NCBI GenBank assembly: GCA_947095535.1
Contig: OX352774.1
Coordinates: 76,322,416-76,386,415 of the forward strand
From: Poecilobothrus nobilitatus
Lineage: Eukaryota; Arthropoda; Insecta; Diptera; Dolichopodidae
Direction: 5' to 3'
DNA length: 64,000 nucleotides
Made by a program: the position numbers and the translations under genes. Below the pieces are notes generated by a model. It had not been told where the DNA came from, did not search any database, and worked only from the letters and a program-made list of their open reading frames with translations. Within the stretch, counting starts at the first letter, position 1; the number at the start of each line of letters is the position of its first letter. Of the stretch, positions 1 through 11,789 are shown piece after piece.

Positions 1-1398
1 TACCTATAAGTTTTATGTATAAAATTTAAAATATTGTTTTTGTGTTTGTTATTAAAATTAATTAGGTATAAATAATAATATAAAAAAAAACATAAATTTA
101 AAAATATCACAAAAAAAAAAAAATATGTGATTAAATGGTTGAATAGGAACTATTAGAAAATATCAAAGAATGACAGCATATGTATATTATAAACGTATTA
201 ATAAATAACATATTAATAAAATAGCTGCCACAAGCAGATATTAAAATCAATTTTAATTTAAAATTAATTAAAAAAAAAAAACAACAAAAAAAAAAAAAAA
301 GAGTGCATCTATACATGATATTTAATTTAAACGATTTATTTTGTTGTGTTGATTTTTAGTTTAATTATATAATACTCATGTATAAAATACATAATATACA
401 TCAATTATATAATGTACATATATATATAAATTGAAAATGAATAATTTAAAATATTAAATTTAAAAAAAAAAAAAAACATGAAGGTATTTTAATGAAAAAT
501 CAAAAAATATTTAACATTAAATGTACATATTAAAAAAACAAAAAAAATTAATTTGATAATAAAAAACAAAAAACAAAACAAATGAAAATGAAATAATAAA
601 AAATCAAATTAAATATAAATTATTTGAACAAATAACAATTGAAAATAAAATAACAAAATCTATAAATATTAAAGTAGAATATCAACATAAATAATTAATA
701 AAGATACACACAAGAAAATGAAAAAATCATAAAATAATAAAAATAACATTTTTAGACAGTGAAAATAAGGAAGGGAAAAAGGAAAATTGAACAGTGAATA
801 TAAAATATGTATAAAAGAAAAAGTGTAAACGAATTTACAAAAGAAAAGAAAAAATGGGGTGAATAAAAAAATTGAAAAAAAGAGAAAAAAGAAAATTAAA
901 AAAAAAAAAAACACATTTTACGAAAAAAAAGAAAATGCTAAATTTGATGTCATTATACTTTGTCACATGTCTACATTTTCTCTTTTATAGTTTTCACAAA
1001 TTTATTATTTTTTTCTTTCTTTTGTTGCAAAACAATTTTTTTTTTTTTGTAAAACCTCTCAAAACTGACACCAGCTACTTAATAATTTATAAACTAAAGA
1101 AGAGACGGATAATCAACAAAATGAACACATAAAGGAAGAAAAAATTTTTTTTCTTAGCCCAGTATAAACCTATTTGTCATGTACTACTAATGTATGTATA
1201 TTGTGTGGTAAGTGGCAACTCACATTCACATATATATAATAATAATGATGTCAGTGATAGTCGATAGATGACAGTGATTGTATATATACAATATTCATAA
1301 GTCATAACTGGTAAGGCATATTATTATGTACATATATGTTGTTATTGCGCGCCATATGAAATCAATTATTTATATAATCAGTCAACTAAAATGGATTG

Positions 1399-1430
<32 letters not shown>

Positions 1431-2130
1431 TATGACTTATATAGTTACAGTACTAAATTTTCTTTTTAAATTGATATGAATGTCGAGAATTGTACTTCAA
1501 ACTTTTTTTAAATATGTATACACACGTATACATACATATATAAAAAAAAAGATCTAATAGATAAAGGATAAAGAATAAATACATCTATGTATTTATATAT
1601 AAATAAATATATATCTATGTAGGTAAATACTAGGTATTTAATTTTTTTTTTTTCATCATCTTTTAAAAAAGCCAACTAAAACCTTGTAAAAAAAACAAAA
1701 AAACAAAACGAGACGAAATTTTGTAAAAAAAAAAAAAAAAGAACACAATTGGAATGCTGTAAACAAGATAAGAATTTATAGAAGTAAATTACCTTTGAGA
1801 TTTATTAATAATTTAGATATTTTAGTTGAGCAAAATGGAACAAATATAAAAAAAAAGCATAAAAAATAACTAAAAATAATCAATAAAAAAAATAGAAAAA
1901 AACTCTAACATTTTAACTTTAAAATTACATATTATACAGAAAACTAAACCGAACATGTTCTTAACTTGACTTTTTCTTATAATCTTATACATATAATATG
2001 TATACATTTGTGTTATATGCTATGTATATAAGGGAAAGTACAAACAAGTGTGTGAGTTTGTAAATAAGTTTTATATACAACAACATCATGTGTACAAATT
2101 AAGAAAAGAAAAAAATATTTTGGAAAATTT
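1..2130. other. Low-complexity intergenic DNA
   Basis: No gene is visible. The stretch is made of A- and T-runs, TATA-type microsatellite (for example about 1399-1430) and an A-rich, purine-biased block at about 540-930. Short open frames here are made of Phe/Lys/Leu runs from homopolymers and show no domain. Confidence 0.6.
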
Positions 2131-2319
2131 GGTGGCCTCGGTGTCCTAGTGGGTAAGAGTGTATAAAATATGCTCTAAATACCGAGGAGGTGTGGGTTCG
2201 AATCCCACAAACGTCGCAAGAATAATTCCCCTTTACGACATTTATAGCCACGCCTGAAAAGGCTATGTAATTTCCTTCTTACATTTATGTAGCAGGAGAA
2301 TAAACTAAAAAAAAAAAAA
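2131..2319 (+). mobile_element. tRNA-derived SINE, family 1, copy 1
   Basis: The head reads like a tRNA: an A-box-like segment (CCTAGTGGGTAAGAG) and a perfect B box GGTTCGAATCC at 2195-2205, flanked by a GTGGG/CCCAC T-arm stem. A non-tRNA body follows and the copy ends in an A-run at about 2307-2319. The same sequence recurs at about 3.3, 10.1, 35.4 and 56.3 kb. It would be transcribed by RNA polymerase III. It is not a tRNA gene, because no acceptor stem pairs around it. Confidence 0.85.
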
Positions 2320-3289
2320 TTCGATATCTGTGGATCTGTGGACCGACTTTCTACGAAAACTAATTGTAAATAAAATTTCTACCAAAATGATTACATAATA
2401 TATGATGACAGATGACACTATACATTAAATTTTCTAATTAAATTTTCTAATTACTTTTTGCCACTTAAAAATTTCTATAAATTGGAAACTTGAACTTTGG
2501 TGCCCTTGTAATGGACCATTACAATCTGAATTATTACTACCACTAACTAAGCTATACACAATCAATATGCAGATGTCAAAACTTTTCCCGATAATACTAA
2601 ATATTGATGTCAAGAAGAACGACATCTATTATTCATTATTAACAATCTCATATAACATGTAAACAATATAGATTATATCCATATAAATTGGATAATTTCC
2701 TCATTTATTTTTCGAAAAATATTAATTAAATCAAGTTGTATCGTGAAAAATTACGATTACTAAAAGAAAATTGAAAAATAAAAAAGTTAAAAAAAAAAAA
2801 ATTTTAACATGTAACAAATACTAGATTAAATGACATTTAGGATGTTTTAAAAGTCATAAATATATTTTAATTGCAATAACGATTTTAAGTAAGAATATGT
2901 AAAACAATAATCTATTTGCTTCTAACTCTTTAAATCATTTTCAATCTAGAAGATTGATAATTGAAACTTTTTTTGTGAAATAAACACAATATCATACTTA
3001 TCAACCTAACATTTTAAAATTTTTATTAATTGTAAAACCTTATTTGTAAAACTGTTAAAATTACAGCCAATACAATTTTATGTTTATTTTTGATTATATT
3101 TTGTAAACTCCCTGTACTTGTGAGATATAAAGATGAATGAAAAATAGTTCTTTATTCCATTTCATTATTTTGAAGATTATTTTATTTTTCATTTCAGTTT
3201 TAACATTTAATGCGTATTTTTACTCGTATTTGAAAGTTCATACAATTTAAATTCTTCACTATTATCGACAAACAATTACAATTACCAAA
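2320..3289. other. Intergenic, nothing recognised
   Basis: AT-rich unique-looking sequence between two SINE copies. No open frame with domain content was found. Confidence 0.5.
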
Positions 3290-3416
3290 ACTTCCTGTTC
3301 TGGCGTGGCTGTAAATGTCTTAAGGAGGAATAACTCTTACGACGTGTGTGGGATTTGAACTCGGTGATTACAGTGTATTTTATACGCTCTTATCCACTAG
3401 GCCAATGAGGCCCCCT
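3290..3416 (-). mobile_element. tRNA-derived SINE, family 1, copy 2
   Basis: Read on the minus strand it gives GGCCTCATTGGCCTAGTGG, the TATAAAATAC segment, a mutated B box (GAGTTCAAATCC) and the 3' body with GTAAGAGTTATTCC and GCCACGCC. It is more diverged than the copies at 10.1 and 2.1 kb. Confidence 0.8.
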
Positions 3417-3959
3417 GCAATTATCTTACTTTGTACTTAGAAATTTGCACAAAACTTAAAATAATTGTTTTTATTTTGGTAAAATAAAAAATTCTAATTG
3501 ATTGAGGAAATTTGTACGAAACCTTTGAACAATAAAAATTTAATTTACCTGTGAGGTTCAAATAATAGCAATCGACTGTGAAATATTATATAACTTGTAT
3601 TTTGTTTATTATTTGTTCAATTTAAATATTATTTCAAAATAAGGTTGTTTATTTTTTTTATTTATTTATTTATTTTTTTTTTTTTTGCCTTTTAAAAATT
3701 TTTTTTGCAATTTTTCAATTTTTAAAAATAGAATATTAAAAAATTACTTTAAAATGTCAACAAAAGTGTTATTACAAATATACATATATATATGTATGTG
3801 GATATGTAATATGTATATATATTTTAAAACAAATACCCAATTGAATAGTCTAAAAAAAATATATTTTAATTTGGAATAAATATTTTTGTACTACTAAAAA
3901 GAAAATAAAATGTTAAAATTTTATATTTGTTTTTCATTTTTTTAAATTGAATTTTTATT

Positions 3960-4330
3960 TAGATTTTTTCTTGCAATTTAATTTTTAGGATACTTTTCAA
4001 AAAATTTTTGAAATATTTTCTAATTAGTTTCACTCTGTCTGTTCGTCTACCTTGTATATGACTAAAGACAGAATTTGGATATGGTTTAAGATAGATCAAT
4101 GAAATTTTAACTATTGATTAAGTGTCTTAAAAAAATTAATTCTAATAATTAATTACTAAAAAAATAATTAATCTAATAATAATTAATTAAAGTGTCTTAA
4201 AAAAGTTACAGCTCCTCATAGTTGGAAAAACCCCGATTTTCCAATGTCTGCTTCTCAGGTTCTGCTTAATATTTTTTTTAGTCTAAAATCGGACACCGGA
4301 CAGGACATGCTTTAGTTTTATAAACCACTA
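3960..4330 (+). repeat. Dispersed repeat family R, copy 1
   Basis: It contains TTAGTTTCACTCTGTCTGTTC followed by a guanine-richer body with GGACACCGGA. The opening matches 9970 and, more weakly, 48030; the body recalls 10.45 kb. The family is not identified. Boundaries are approximate. Confidence 0.45.
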
Positions 4331-5289
4331 TCAAAATTAGACACACAGATTTTATTAGATCACGTGATGAAACGTTTCAAGAGTTCAACTGAGCGATGGG
4401 AACATTAAGGGTTTCCAAAAAGTCTTTGAAATTCGATGGAGGTAACATACTTAAAGAGCCGTAATTTATGGGTGTAACTAACATTTGTGGAACTAAGGAT
4501 GTCTGAAAAGGCATATACCTATATATGTACATATTTATCTCTACCTAATTCAAATATATAAAAATGGTTGTTTTTAAAATGCGTTATATTTGGATATAAT
4601 TATATCCAATATATATTTATATCCAAATATAAATATATATATAGCGTTATATATATAATTTTTATATTTTATGATGTTTACCTCACCCTTTTTTTTAGAT
4701 AGGTTAGAATAACTCAAAAACTATACTACGCAGAGGGGTTGTTGGATTCATTTTGTAAAAAGGGAAAAAGGGCAAGCTATCGACGTAAAAAATAATGTAT
4801 TTGATTGATGTTTTTTTTTACGCAATTTTTTTTCTTCTTAAACACCATGTGCAGAATATCTTTGTACATTTGTACATTACATTTGAATATCTTATAACAT
4901 TATACATATCTTTGGAAAGGAAATTTTCAGAACTTTCGTTTAGATCTTGTCAGTTCTACAAATGTAGATGCTACAGCTCTTTAAGTAAGTTAACTCCATA
5001 CATTTTCAAAAGACTTTTTGAAGCCTTTAATGTTGCCATCGGTTATTCGAACCCGCCATATAGCGTTTCATCACGTGATGTAAGATATTCAACAGTAAAG
5101 TATGAAAAAGGTCAAACAATGTACCTAAAATAAAGTATACCCTCAAAATCAAACAATTTTGTACAATTTAGTAGCCTCCTTCATATCACAAAACTTCTAA
5201 AAAGAATCTTGAAAGAATTTTCAGAATTAAAACCTCGAAAAATTTTTTCATACCTTCTCCTGGTTAAAATTTTTGATTTTATATTCGAT

Positions 5290-5540
5290 CTTGTTATACC
5301 CTACACATTAAGTATAGGGTATATTAACTTTGGTATGGTGTTTGTAACCACCAAAAGGAAGCGAGTTAGGTATAGACATGTATATATATTTTGAATCAGG
5401 ATCACCTCCTGAGTCGATTTAGCGGTGTCCGTCCGTCTGTCCGTACGCACGATAACTCACAAAATAATGATGCTATCTTGATGAAATTTATACTGTAGGT
5501 TAACAATGACTAAGGTAAGGTGGGGATTGTAAATGGGCGA
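5290..5540 (+). repeat. Dispersed repeat with GTCCGTCCGTCTGTCCGTA motif
   Basis: It starts with a small inverted repeat, ATACCCTA (5296-5303) and TAGGGTAT (5315-5322), and continues with AGTCGATTTAGCGGTGTCCG and a run of GTCCGT. Fly genomes carry many dispersed repeats of this general look, but I cannot name the family. It leads directly into the 142-bp tandem array. A diverged relative lies at about 17.25 kb. Confidence 0.55.
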
Positions 5541-6350
5541 AATCGGACCATGCGTTCGAGTACCTCCCATACAACTCCCAAAACCGAATACTCATATCTT
5601 CGAAATTAATAAAGATAGAAACTTAAAATTTTGTACGAGGTTGTGTTTTTCTGAATCCCTGATATCCCTAAAATTTGAGATGAATTGGAGTGGTTGTTCG
5701 AGTACCTCCCATACAAATCCCAAAACCCAACAAGCATATATTCGAAATTAATAAAGATAGAAACTTCAAATTTGGTACTAGGGTGTTGTTTCCTGAATCC
5801 CTGATTTGTTCAAAATTTGAGATGAAAAGGAGGAGCTGTTCGGGTACCTCCCATACAACTCCCAAAACCGAACAAGCATATCTTCGAAATTAATAAAGAT
5901 AGGAACTTCAAATTTGATAGGAGGGTGCTGTTTCCTAAATCCCTGATTTGCCTAAAATTTGAGATGAATTGGAATGGTCGTTCGGGTACCTCCCATACAA
6001 CTCCCAAAACCGAACAAGCATATCTTCGAAATTAATAAAGATAGAAACTTCAAATTTGGTACTAGGGTGTTGTTTCCTGAATCTCTGATTTGTCCAAAAT
6101 TAAAGATGAATTAGAATGGTTGTTCGGGTATCTGCCACACAACTCCTAAGACCAAACAAGCATATCTTCGAAATTAATAAATATATAAACTTGAATTTTG
6201 ATATAAGAATGTTCTACCCTGTTGATGTCTCTAAAATTTGAGATGAATTGGAGTGGTGATCCGCGTGCCTTCACACACTTCCCAATACCTAACAACCATA
6301 TTTTTGAATTTAATAAAGATAGAAATCTGAAATTTTGTACAAAGGTTGTA
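5541..6350 (+). repeat. 142-bp tandem array, about six units
   Basis: The marker TACCTCCCAT recurs at 5561, 5703, 5845 and 5987, exactly 142 bp apart, with a degenerate version at 6129 and a weaker one near 6267. Each unit also holds ATTAATAAAGATAGAAACTT and AAAATTTGAGATGAA. Middle units are the most alike and the last ones have decayed. The overlapping open frames of about 65-72 aa on both strands are a by-product of the period and are not genes. Confidence 0.92.
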
Positions 6351-6796
6351 AAAGCATTTATTTTTTTAGCTTAGTTATATTAAATACCTAACTAAAATAA
6401 CTTATGCATTTTTAATTTAATTTGAATTTTTTAGGTGTACGGTATAAATAAGTCGGTTGCATCGACTTACTGTTACTTTTACTTGTTTATTCTATAAAAA
6501 TGGTACATTATTAAAAATTATTTTTTATTTAGGTTATTCAACTATAAGTCAATTATCCCGATTTTATAAAAAAATCAATATTTTATAAATAATAAACAAA
6601 ATTTATAAATATAATAATAGTAAACAATTATTAAATACTAATGGCAACTAAAACAGGAACACTCTCTGTCTATAATAAAATTTGTTAATGTCATTATAGG
6701 AAACAAGAAAATAATACCCAAAAATATCAACTATAGCAGCAAAATCTAATTAGTGTTAAGAAAATTAAACATTTTTTTTTATTTTTTGTTTGCTAG

Positions 6797-6898
6797 AGAT
6801 GAAAATTATCGAAAGACACTATTGAAAAGTGGAACTAGAGTAAGAATAGTCTATGAATATATCGAACTTTAACTAATTAAATACAACTCCGTTTCGTT
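6797..6898 (-). mobile_element. SINE-like repeat, family 2, copy 1
   Basis: On the minus strand it reads GTATTTAATTAGTTAAAG at the head and TGTCTTTCGATAATTTTCAT at the tail. The same order is found at 33.0, 47.4 and 54.2 kb. The head resembles a tRNA A box (TAGTnnGTTAAAG). No clear B box remains in this copy. Confidence 0.55.
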
Positions 6899-7399
6899 TA
6901 CTCAAATACTCTATTTTGTATTTTGAAAAGAAATCTCAATGCCGTGCTTCCAAATGTATAGGTATTCTATTTTAATCTTTTAACTTATATTTTGTTTTAT
7001 AAATATTTAAAAGATCAGAAAACGAAAAGATAGGTTTGCATCAATACATCCACCTGCACATTTACCTATACATAAAAAATATGGTTGGGCTAATTTAATT
7101 TGATATCTAGATATTTGAACTCCAAAAATTTTAAGTTCACTAATATGTTTCAACATCTTCGCCGCCTTGTAACGTTAAAATTGGAATTGTAGTTTTAATT
7201 TTAACGAAGGACTAAACAGTACTGAACTTTTTTAAAAGTAAAAATGACTCTACTTATTGAACTGTTGAAAACACTGAATAGGATTTAAGGTTATATTTAA
7301 TAAATCATTTATATAAATTAGGAAGAGAATTGAAGAAAAGAAAATATTTTAGGTATGGGGGACCAGCTATTATTTAAATTGATTATTTAAATTGAATAA

Positions 7400-7775
7400 A
7401 TAGTTAAAGATCTATAACCAGAACCGTCATAAAGATCTATCTATGTCATAAAGATCTATGACCAGAACCGTCAGAACCATTAAAGATCTATCACCCAGAA
7501 CAAATTCAGATATAAAATAATTGGTTAATGTCTGAGAAAGTGTGGTATATCTGAATCCCCAAATTTCTTCTCCGAACTTCGTTAGAGCCGCACATTTGAA
7601 AAGAATATGATGCAGAATCTCGTTCATCTTTTCCTCATTGCAGTTTCTATACTTTCTTTAAAATCTGTGTGTTGTAAATAATACCCATCCGCGGTTGCAT
7701 GGACCAATGACACATAATTATCGCTACGGCTCTAACAGTGTTTACATGATGTAGGTTAGAAGTTCTTTTGTTCTT
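7400..7775 (-). pseudogene. Non-LTR retrotransposon remnant, C-terminal end
   Basis: Minus-strand translation in broken frames gives RAVAIIMCHWSMQPRMG, then NEILHHILFKCAALTKFGEE and WGF. This matches the usual C-terminal end of jockey-type LINE polyproteins, where a TGHWxLGxH-like segment is followed by Cys residues and ExxxHxLxxCPAL. The first Cys pair is eroded and the frame shifts between the segments. It is a dead fragment with no RT domain nearby. Confidence 0.6.
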
Positions 7776-8566
7776 TTCTCTATAAACTGTAGAAGTATAA
7801 ATATTAAAAGGTTGTCTATTTTTTTAAAGTGGAAGAACTGCACACTAAAAACAATAATATAAAATAATATATACATAATTAATATTCGTCATTATTTATT
7901 CAATAATTTTCCAATAATTATATATAAAAAAAATAAAGATATAAATTTGGATTTAAAATCTATTTTTGTATACATATTAATTTTGACTATATAAATTCAA
8001 TATACCCTTCGAATATACCATATAATGTGTATTATGTTTTATTATATTAAACAGTATATTATTATTATAATACAATAATTATATTATATGTTTGGATGTT
8101 TATTATATCCATTCATATTTCATATAATAATATTAATGAAAGTATATTATATACATTTATATATTATATTAAAATTCAGAAGTATTGATTTCAAATTATT
8201 TTGTATATAGTTTTGATTCTTTTTGTATTTTTTGTTCATACTTAATAGCGTGCCTGCCAGTATTTAAAAATAAAGTAAGGTAGTATGTAAATTCTATACT
8301 TTTTAATGGCGCACATTATTATTAATAACCATAAAGACATTATTTTGAAGACTTTTTTCTTATAGCATTTTTCTATTTATTGATTTATTTAGATTAATAT
8401 AGGATATTATTAGGATGGCGCTATATTACTCAATCATCGACTACTAACACCATTATAAGTTAAATACACAAATTTATACAGTAATACTATATTATTTATT
8501 TTATTTATATTATATATTGTATATTTACAGTATATTTTGGTAACAAATGAGATTCATTTTGAATTA

Positions 8567-8655
8567 AAAAAATGCTCTACCTGTGCTAGATTTCAACCCA
8601 TACTCCCTTGATGAATAACCCATGTGCTTGATCACTCGGCCACTGAGATCACAGT
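8567..8655 (-). repeat. Degenerate tRNA-Ser/Leu-like sequence
   Basis: Minus strand reads CAGTGGCCGAGTGATCAAG, close to the A box and D arm of class II tRNAs, and about 45 bases later GGGTTGAAATCT, a damaged B box. No paired acceptor stem is visible, so this is a tRNA pseudogene or the head of another SINE rather than a working tRNA. Confidence 0.4.
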
Positions 8656-8869
8656 TTTTGTTTTAGAGATTCGCATCAAAAGACACTTTCTATCTACAAC
8701 TATAAGAAAATGCTGTTTATTCATGAAAGATATTTTGCAAACAAAAATTATATTTAAAACGTTTGCAATAATTTATTTTTTATTTTTAACCCTTTTACTT
8801 TTAAATGTTTGCGAATACAAAAATTGATTTTGTGGTAAATACATATATATACATAGGTATACACAATTT

Positions 8870-8965
8870 TTTCGTCTCAACAGTTTTCGTCTCAACAGTT
8901 TCAACAACAGTTCGTCTTGGTGATTTTCGAGTTTTCCACCAACCCTCGTAAAAAAAAAAAATATG
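8870..8965 (+). mobile_element. SINE-like family 2, 3' tail fragment
   Basis: A short direct duplication of GTCTCAACAGTTT precedes TTTTCCACCAACCCTCGTA and a poly-A run. The tail resembles the ends of the 47.4 kb and 54.2 kb copies (CCACCTTCCTCGTA and ACCTACCCTTGTA plus A-run). The head is absent. Confidence 0.4.
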
Positions 8966-9125
8966 TTACTCCTCTCAACAAGCCTTAAGTAAATATATTT
9001 GTAATTTTAACCGCGATTTTGAAATATGCAGGATCAAAATTTTACAAAATATTCGTTTTTATATATAACGGCTGATTTAAATGCCAAATATAAAAATATA
9101 CATAAGAATTCGTTCTGAGGCACGC

Positions 9126-9331
9126 GAAGTAAAAACTAGTAAAAAATTGTACGGCTAAGGGGGAAGAGGAATCTCTTCTGTATCATTTTCGAGATATCGA
9201 TCTTTAAAGATTTTTAGTGATATTTCATAAAACAAAAAAATCTATAACTTTTAAATAATTTGTTGAATTCTTCCTTGTGCAGAATAGATCCCTTATACTG
9301 TACAATTTTTTACTATGTAGTTTTCAGCTTC
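9126..9331. mobile_element. Fold-back/MITE-like inverted repeat
   Basis: TAGTAAAAAATTGTAC at 9137-9152 is repeated perfectly in inverted orientation at 9300-9315. The flanking GAAGTAAAAACT (9126-9137) pairs imperfectly with 9316-9331. The arms enclose about 150 bp without coding content. The layout suits a small non-autonomous DNA transposon, but no target-site duplication was confirmed. Confidence 0.55.
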
Positions 9332-9939
9332 CCTATCTGCTCTTGTGAAGATATTTAAATTCATTTTAATAGGAATTTAAATTTTTAAGATATTTCTTGG
9401 CGTTTGTAATGTACACATTGTTTTTTAAGTGAGAAGTTTTGTATAATTTACACACAAATAAACGGACGGACAAAGTAAAATTAATAAAACAAATTTTTAT
9501 TTTTCAAATGTTTTTTTTTTTTATAATTAAAAGTGATTAAAAAAATTTTATTGTACATATTGTATATTACAAAATATATAATATAATTTTATAATATAAG
9601 TTAATAATATTGTAACTTATATATACATTCGATAGTCAATAAAGGTGATTAAAAGTTATTTGTTGTATATGTATATTTATAAAATATTTAATTAAATTAA
9701 ACTGAAAAAGTAAATCTATATTAATTTTTTTTGTATTTTAATAGGTATAATATAAAAAAAAAAAAACAATTGAACCAATATTTTTTTATTATAATTTATA
9801 ATTAAATAATATTTAAAAATATGTAATAATATTACTATGTTTTTCATAAAATTATTAAAGTGTAATAACTTTTTTATTATAGTTTTTTTTTTTTTGTTAT
9901 TTTCTTTGTTTTCAGTTTTCATTTTTAACACATTTTTCA

Positions 9940-10826
9940 AAAAAAAAAAAAAATTAAAAAATTCGCTTATTAGTTTCACTCTATTCGTCCATCCGTCCGT
10001 CTGTCTGTTTACAAAACTTCTACATCATTTTCCTGCTCAGGGGTGGCTGTAAATCTCGTAAGGGAGAATAACTCTTACAACGTGTGTGGGATTCGAACCC
10101 ACACTCCCTCTGTGTTTACAGCGTATTTTATACGCTCTTACCCACTAGGCCACCGAAGCCTCGCCATATGCAATTTTAACTATGGATAGATTTTCAAAAA
10201 AAAAATTAATATTTTTACAAATTAATACGCTAAAATAAAAGCTGCAATGTTATATTTTTGCAAACAGCTTCTTTGATTATGTTTAAAGTTCCTTCAAAAT
10301 TGAAGATAAAATATCTTTAGATTTTGCACAATTTTTTTCTTATACATAACAGCAAAAATTTTAAAATTTTGTGCAATTCTGCCCCACTTTCCGTTAGAAT
10401 CATAAAATTTTAACAGAAAAAAGATTTTATGTTAATAATTAAAGATTATTTAGTTTCAGACTCAGAAGCAGCCCCGTTTAGATACCATTAACGGTAAAAA
10501 TTGAAAGTTTACTATTTTTAGACACCGGTAAAAATTTTTTCAAATGAAACGTAAATACTAAAACTTTAACATTAGATGTTAAATTAGAACAAATATAATT
10601 ATTTAGATTAGAATAAATATATTATTAACAGCTTTTCTTAATTATAAAGGGTTTCCTTAAAACTGAAAAAACTATCTCTTAATTTTTGACAATTTTTCTT
10701 GCATATAAAAATTTTAAAAAACTTAAAAAAGTAGAAGAAAGTCACAGTACTTTAAACTACTTTTAATATCCTTTGGTAATAATGTGCGCTTTTAAAAACC
10801 TTTGGTTTATATTCTGCTCTTATTTA

Positions 10827-10830
<4 letters not shown>
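9940..10830 (+). repeat. Dispersed repeat family R, copy 2, split by a SINE
   Basis: It begins with TTAGTTTCACTCTATTCGTCC and runs through TTTACTATTTTTAGACACCGG and TTTAAAAACCTTTGGTTTAT to an AT microsatellite at about 10829-10870. The second half lines up with 48.14-48.61 kb in the same order. A family-1 SINE (10031-10164) sits inside it and must have inserted later. No coding content was recognised. Confidence 0.55.
10031..10164 (-). mobile_element. tRNA-derived SINE, family 1, copy 3
   Basis: The minus strand reads GGCCTAGTGGGTAAGAGCG, TATAAAATACGC, GTGTGGGTTCGAATCCCACAC (perfect B box and T-arm stem), then GTAAGAGTTATTC and the GCCACCCC end. It is one of the best-kept copies. It is nested inside repeat family R. 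Confidence 0.85.

Positions 10831-10871
<41 letters not shown>
10829..10871. repeat. (AT)n microsatellite
   Basis: Uninterrupted alternating A/T run, about 40 bp, ending in GTATATTTG. Confidence 0.9.
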
Positions 10872-10876
<5 letters not shown>

Positions 10877-11789
10877 TTGTTTTAATATTCTATAGTTATA
10901 TTTATTATAAAAATTTAATTCTTGTCTTTTTTAATTTAATGGAAATTCATACGAAATAATTTTTAATAAAAAAAAATAATACTCGTAAGCTTTTCTCATT
11001 AATTAAATGACGGGAATAAAGTTAATTTAAATTTTAAGTATCATTCAATCTTTACCTTTATCAACAATGTTACAATTCATTTATCTTTTAATTTTTTTTT
11101 TTTTTTTACAGTTATGTATATTTAAAAATAAAAATGTAACAGTTATTTTGAGCTATAAATATAAAAAGGGTATTTATTTGCTATATTAAATAAGCATTAA
11201 TTTGACTTTAACTTACTTGTAATGTAACAATGTGCTTAAAGGATTATTTTTTAAAATGAAACAATATATAAATAATTAAAATTCGAAGTAAATTTTAAAT
11301 ACATTTTTGTTATTTTTATAAATGCAACAAATATATGGAAAAAATTAAAAAAGTAGAAAAAAAGTGATAAAATTACGAAAGAGTATATGTAAGTACATAC
11401 TCGTAGATGTCTTAATAAAATTCGTGATCCAAAACATGACTGACTATAAACGTTATTACAGAACAAAACTTATATATATATATGGGGTTAGGTATATGGA
11501 AGCTTGCACTACAATATCTTGCATTACAAAATCCTACATTACAAAATTTTGTATTACCAAATTCTATCATGAAAACTAAATAAAATCTTGCATACAAATT
11601 GTGGCACAATTGCTTCGATGAAATAATATATGGCATACAATTGAACTGTGCCTAAACAATTAACTAATCCGTTATCATTTATAAAATTATATAATTATTT
11701 ATTAACATCAATTTTCTGTTACTGTTAACAATACTATATATTAACAGGAGAGAAATTTTAATAATATAGAGCTAGATTTTTTAGTTTTT

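Noticed and set aside
2131..2210. Possible functional tRNA gene
   Set aside because: Only A and B boxes and the T arm are present; the acceptor stem does not pair, and the same sequence with a longer body recurs five times, so it is a SINE.
5668..6007. Several 65-72 codon frames on both strands with similar proteins
   Set aside because: They repeat every 142 bp because the DNA is a tandem array.
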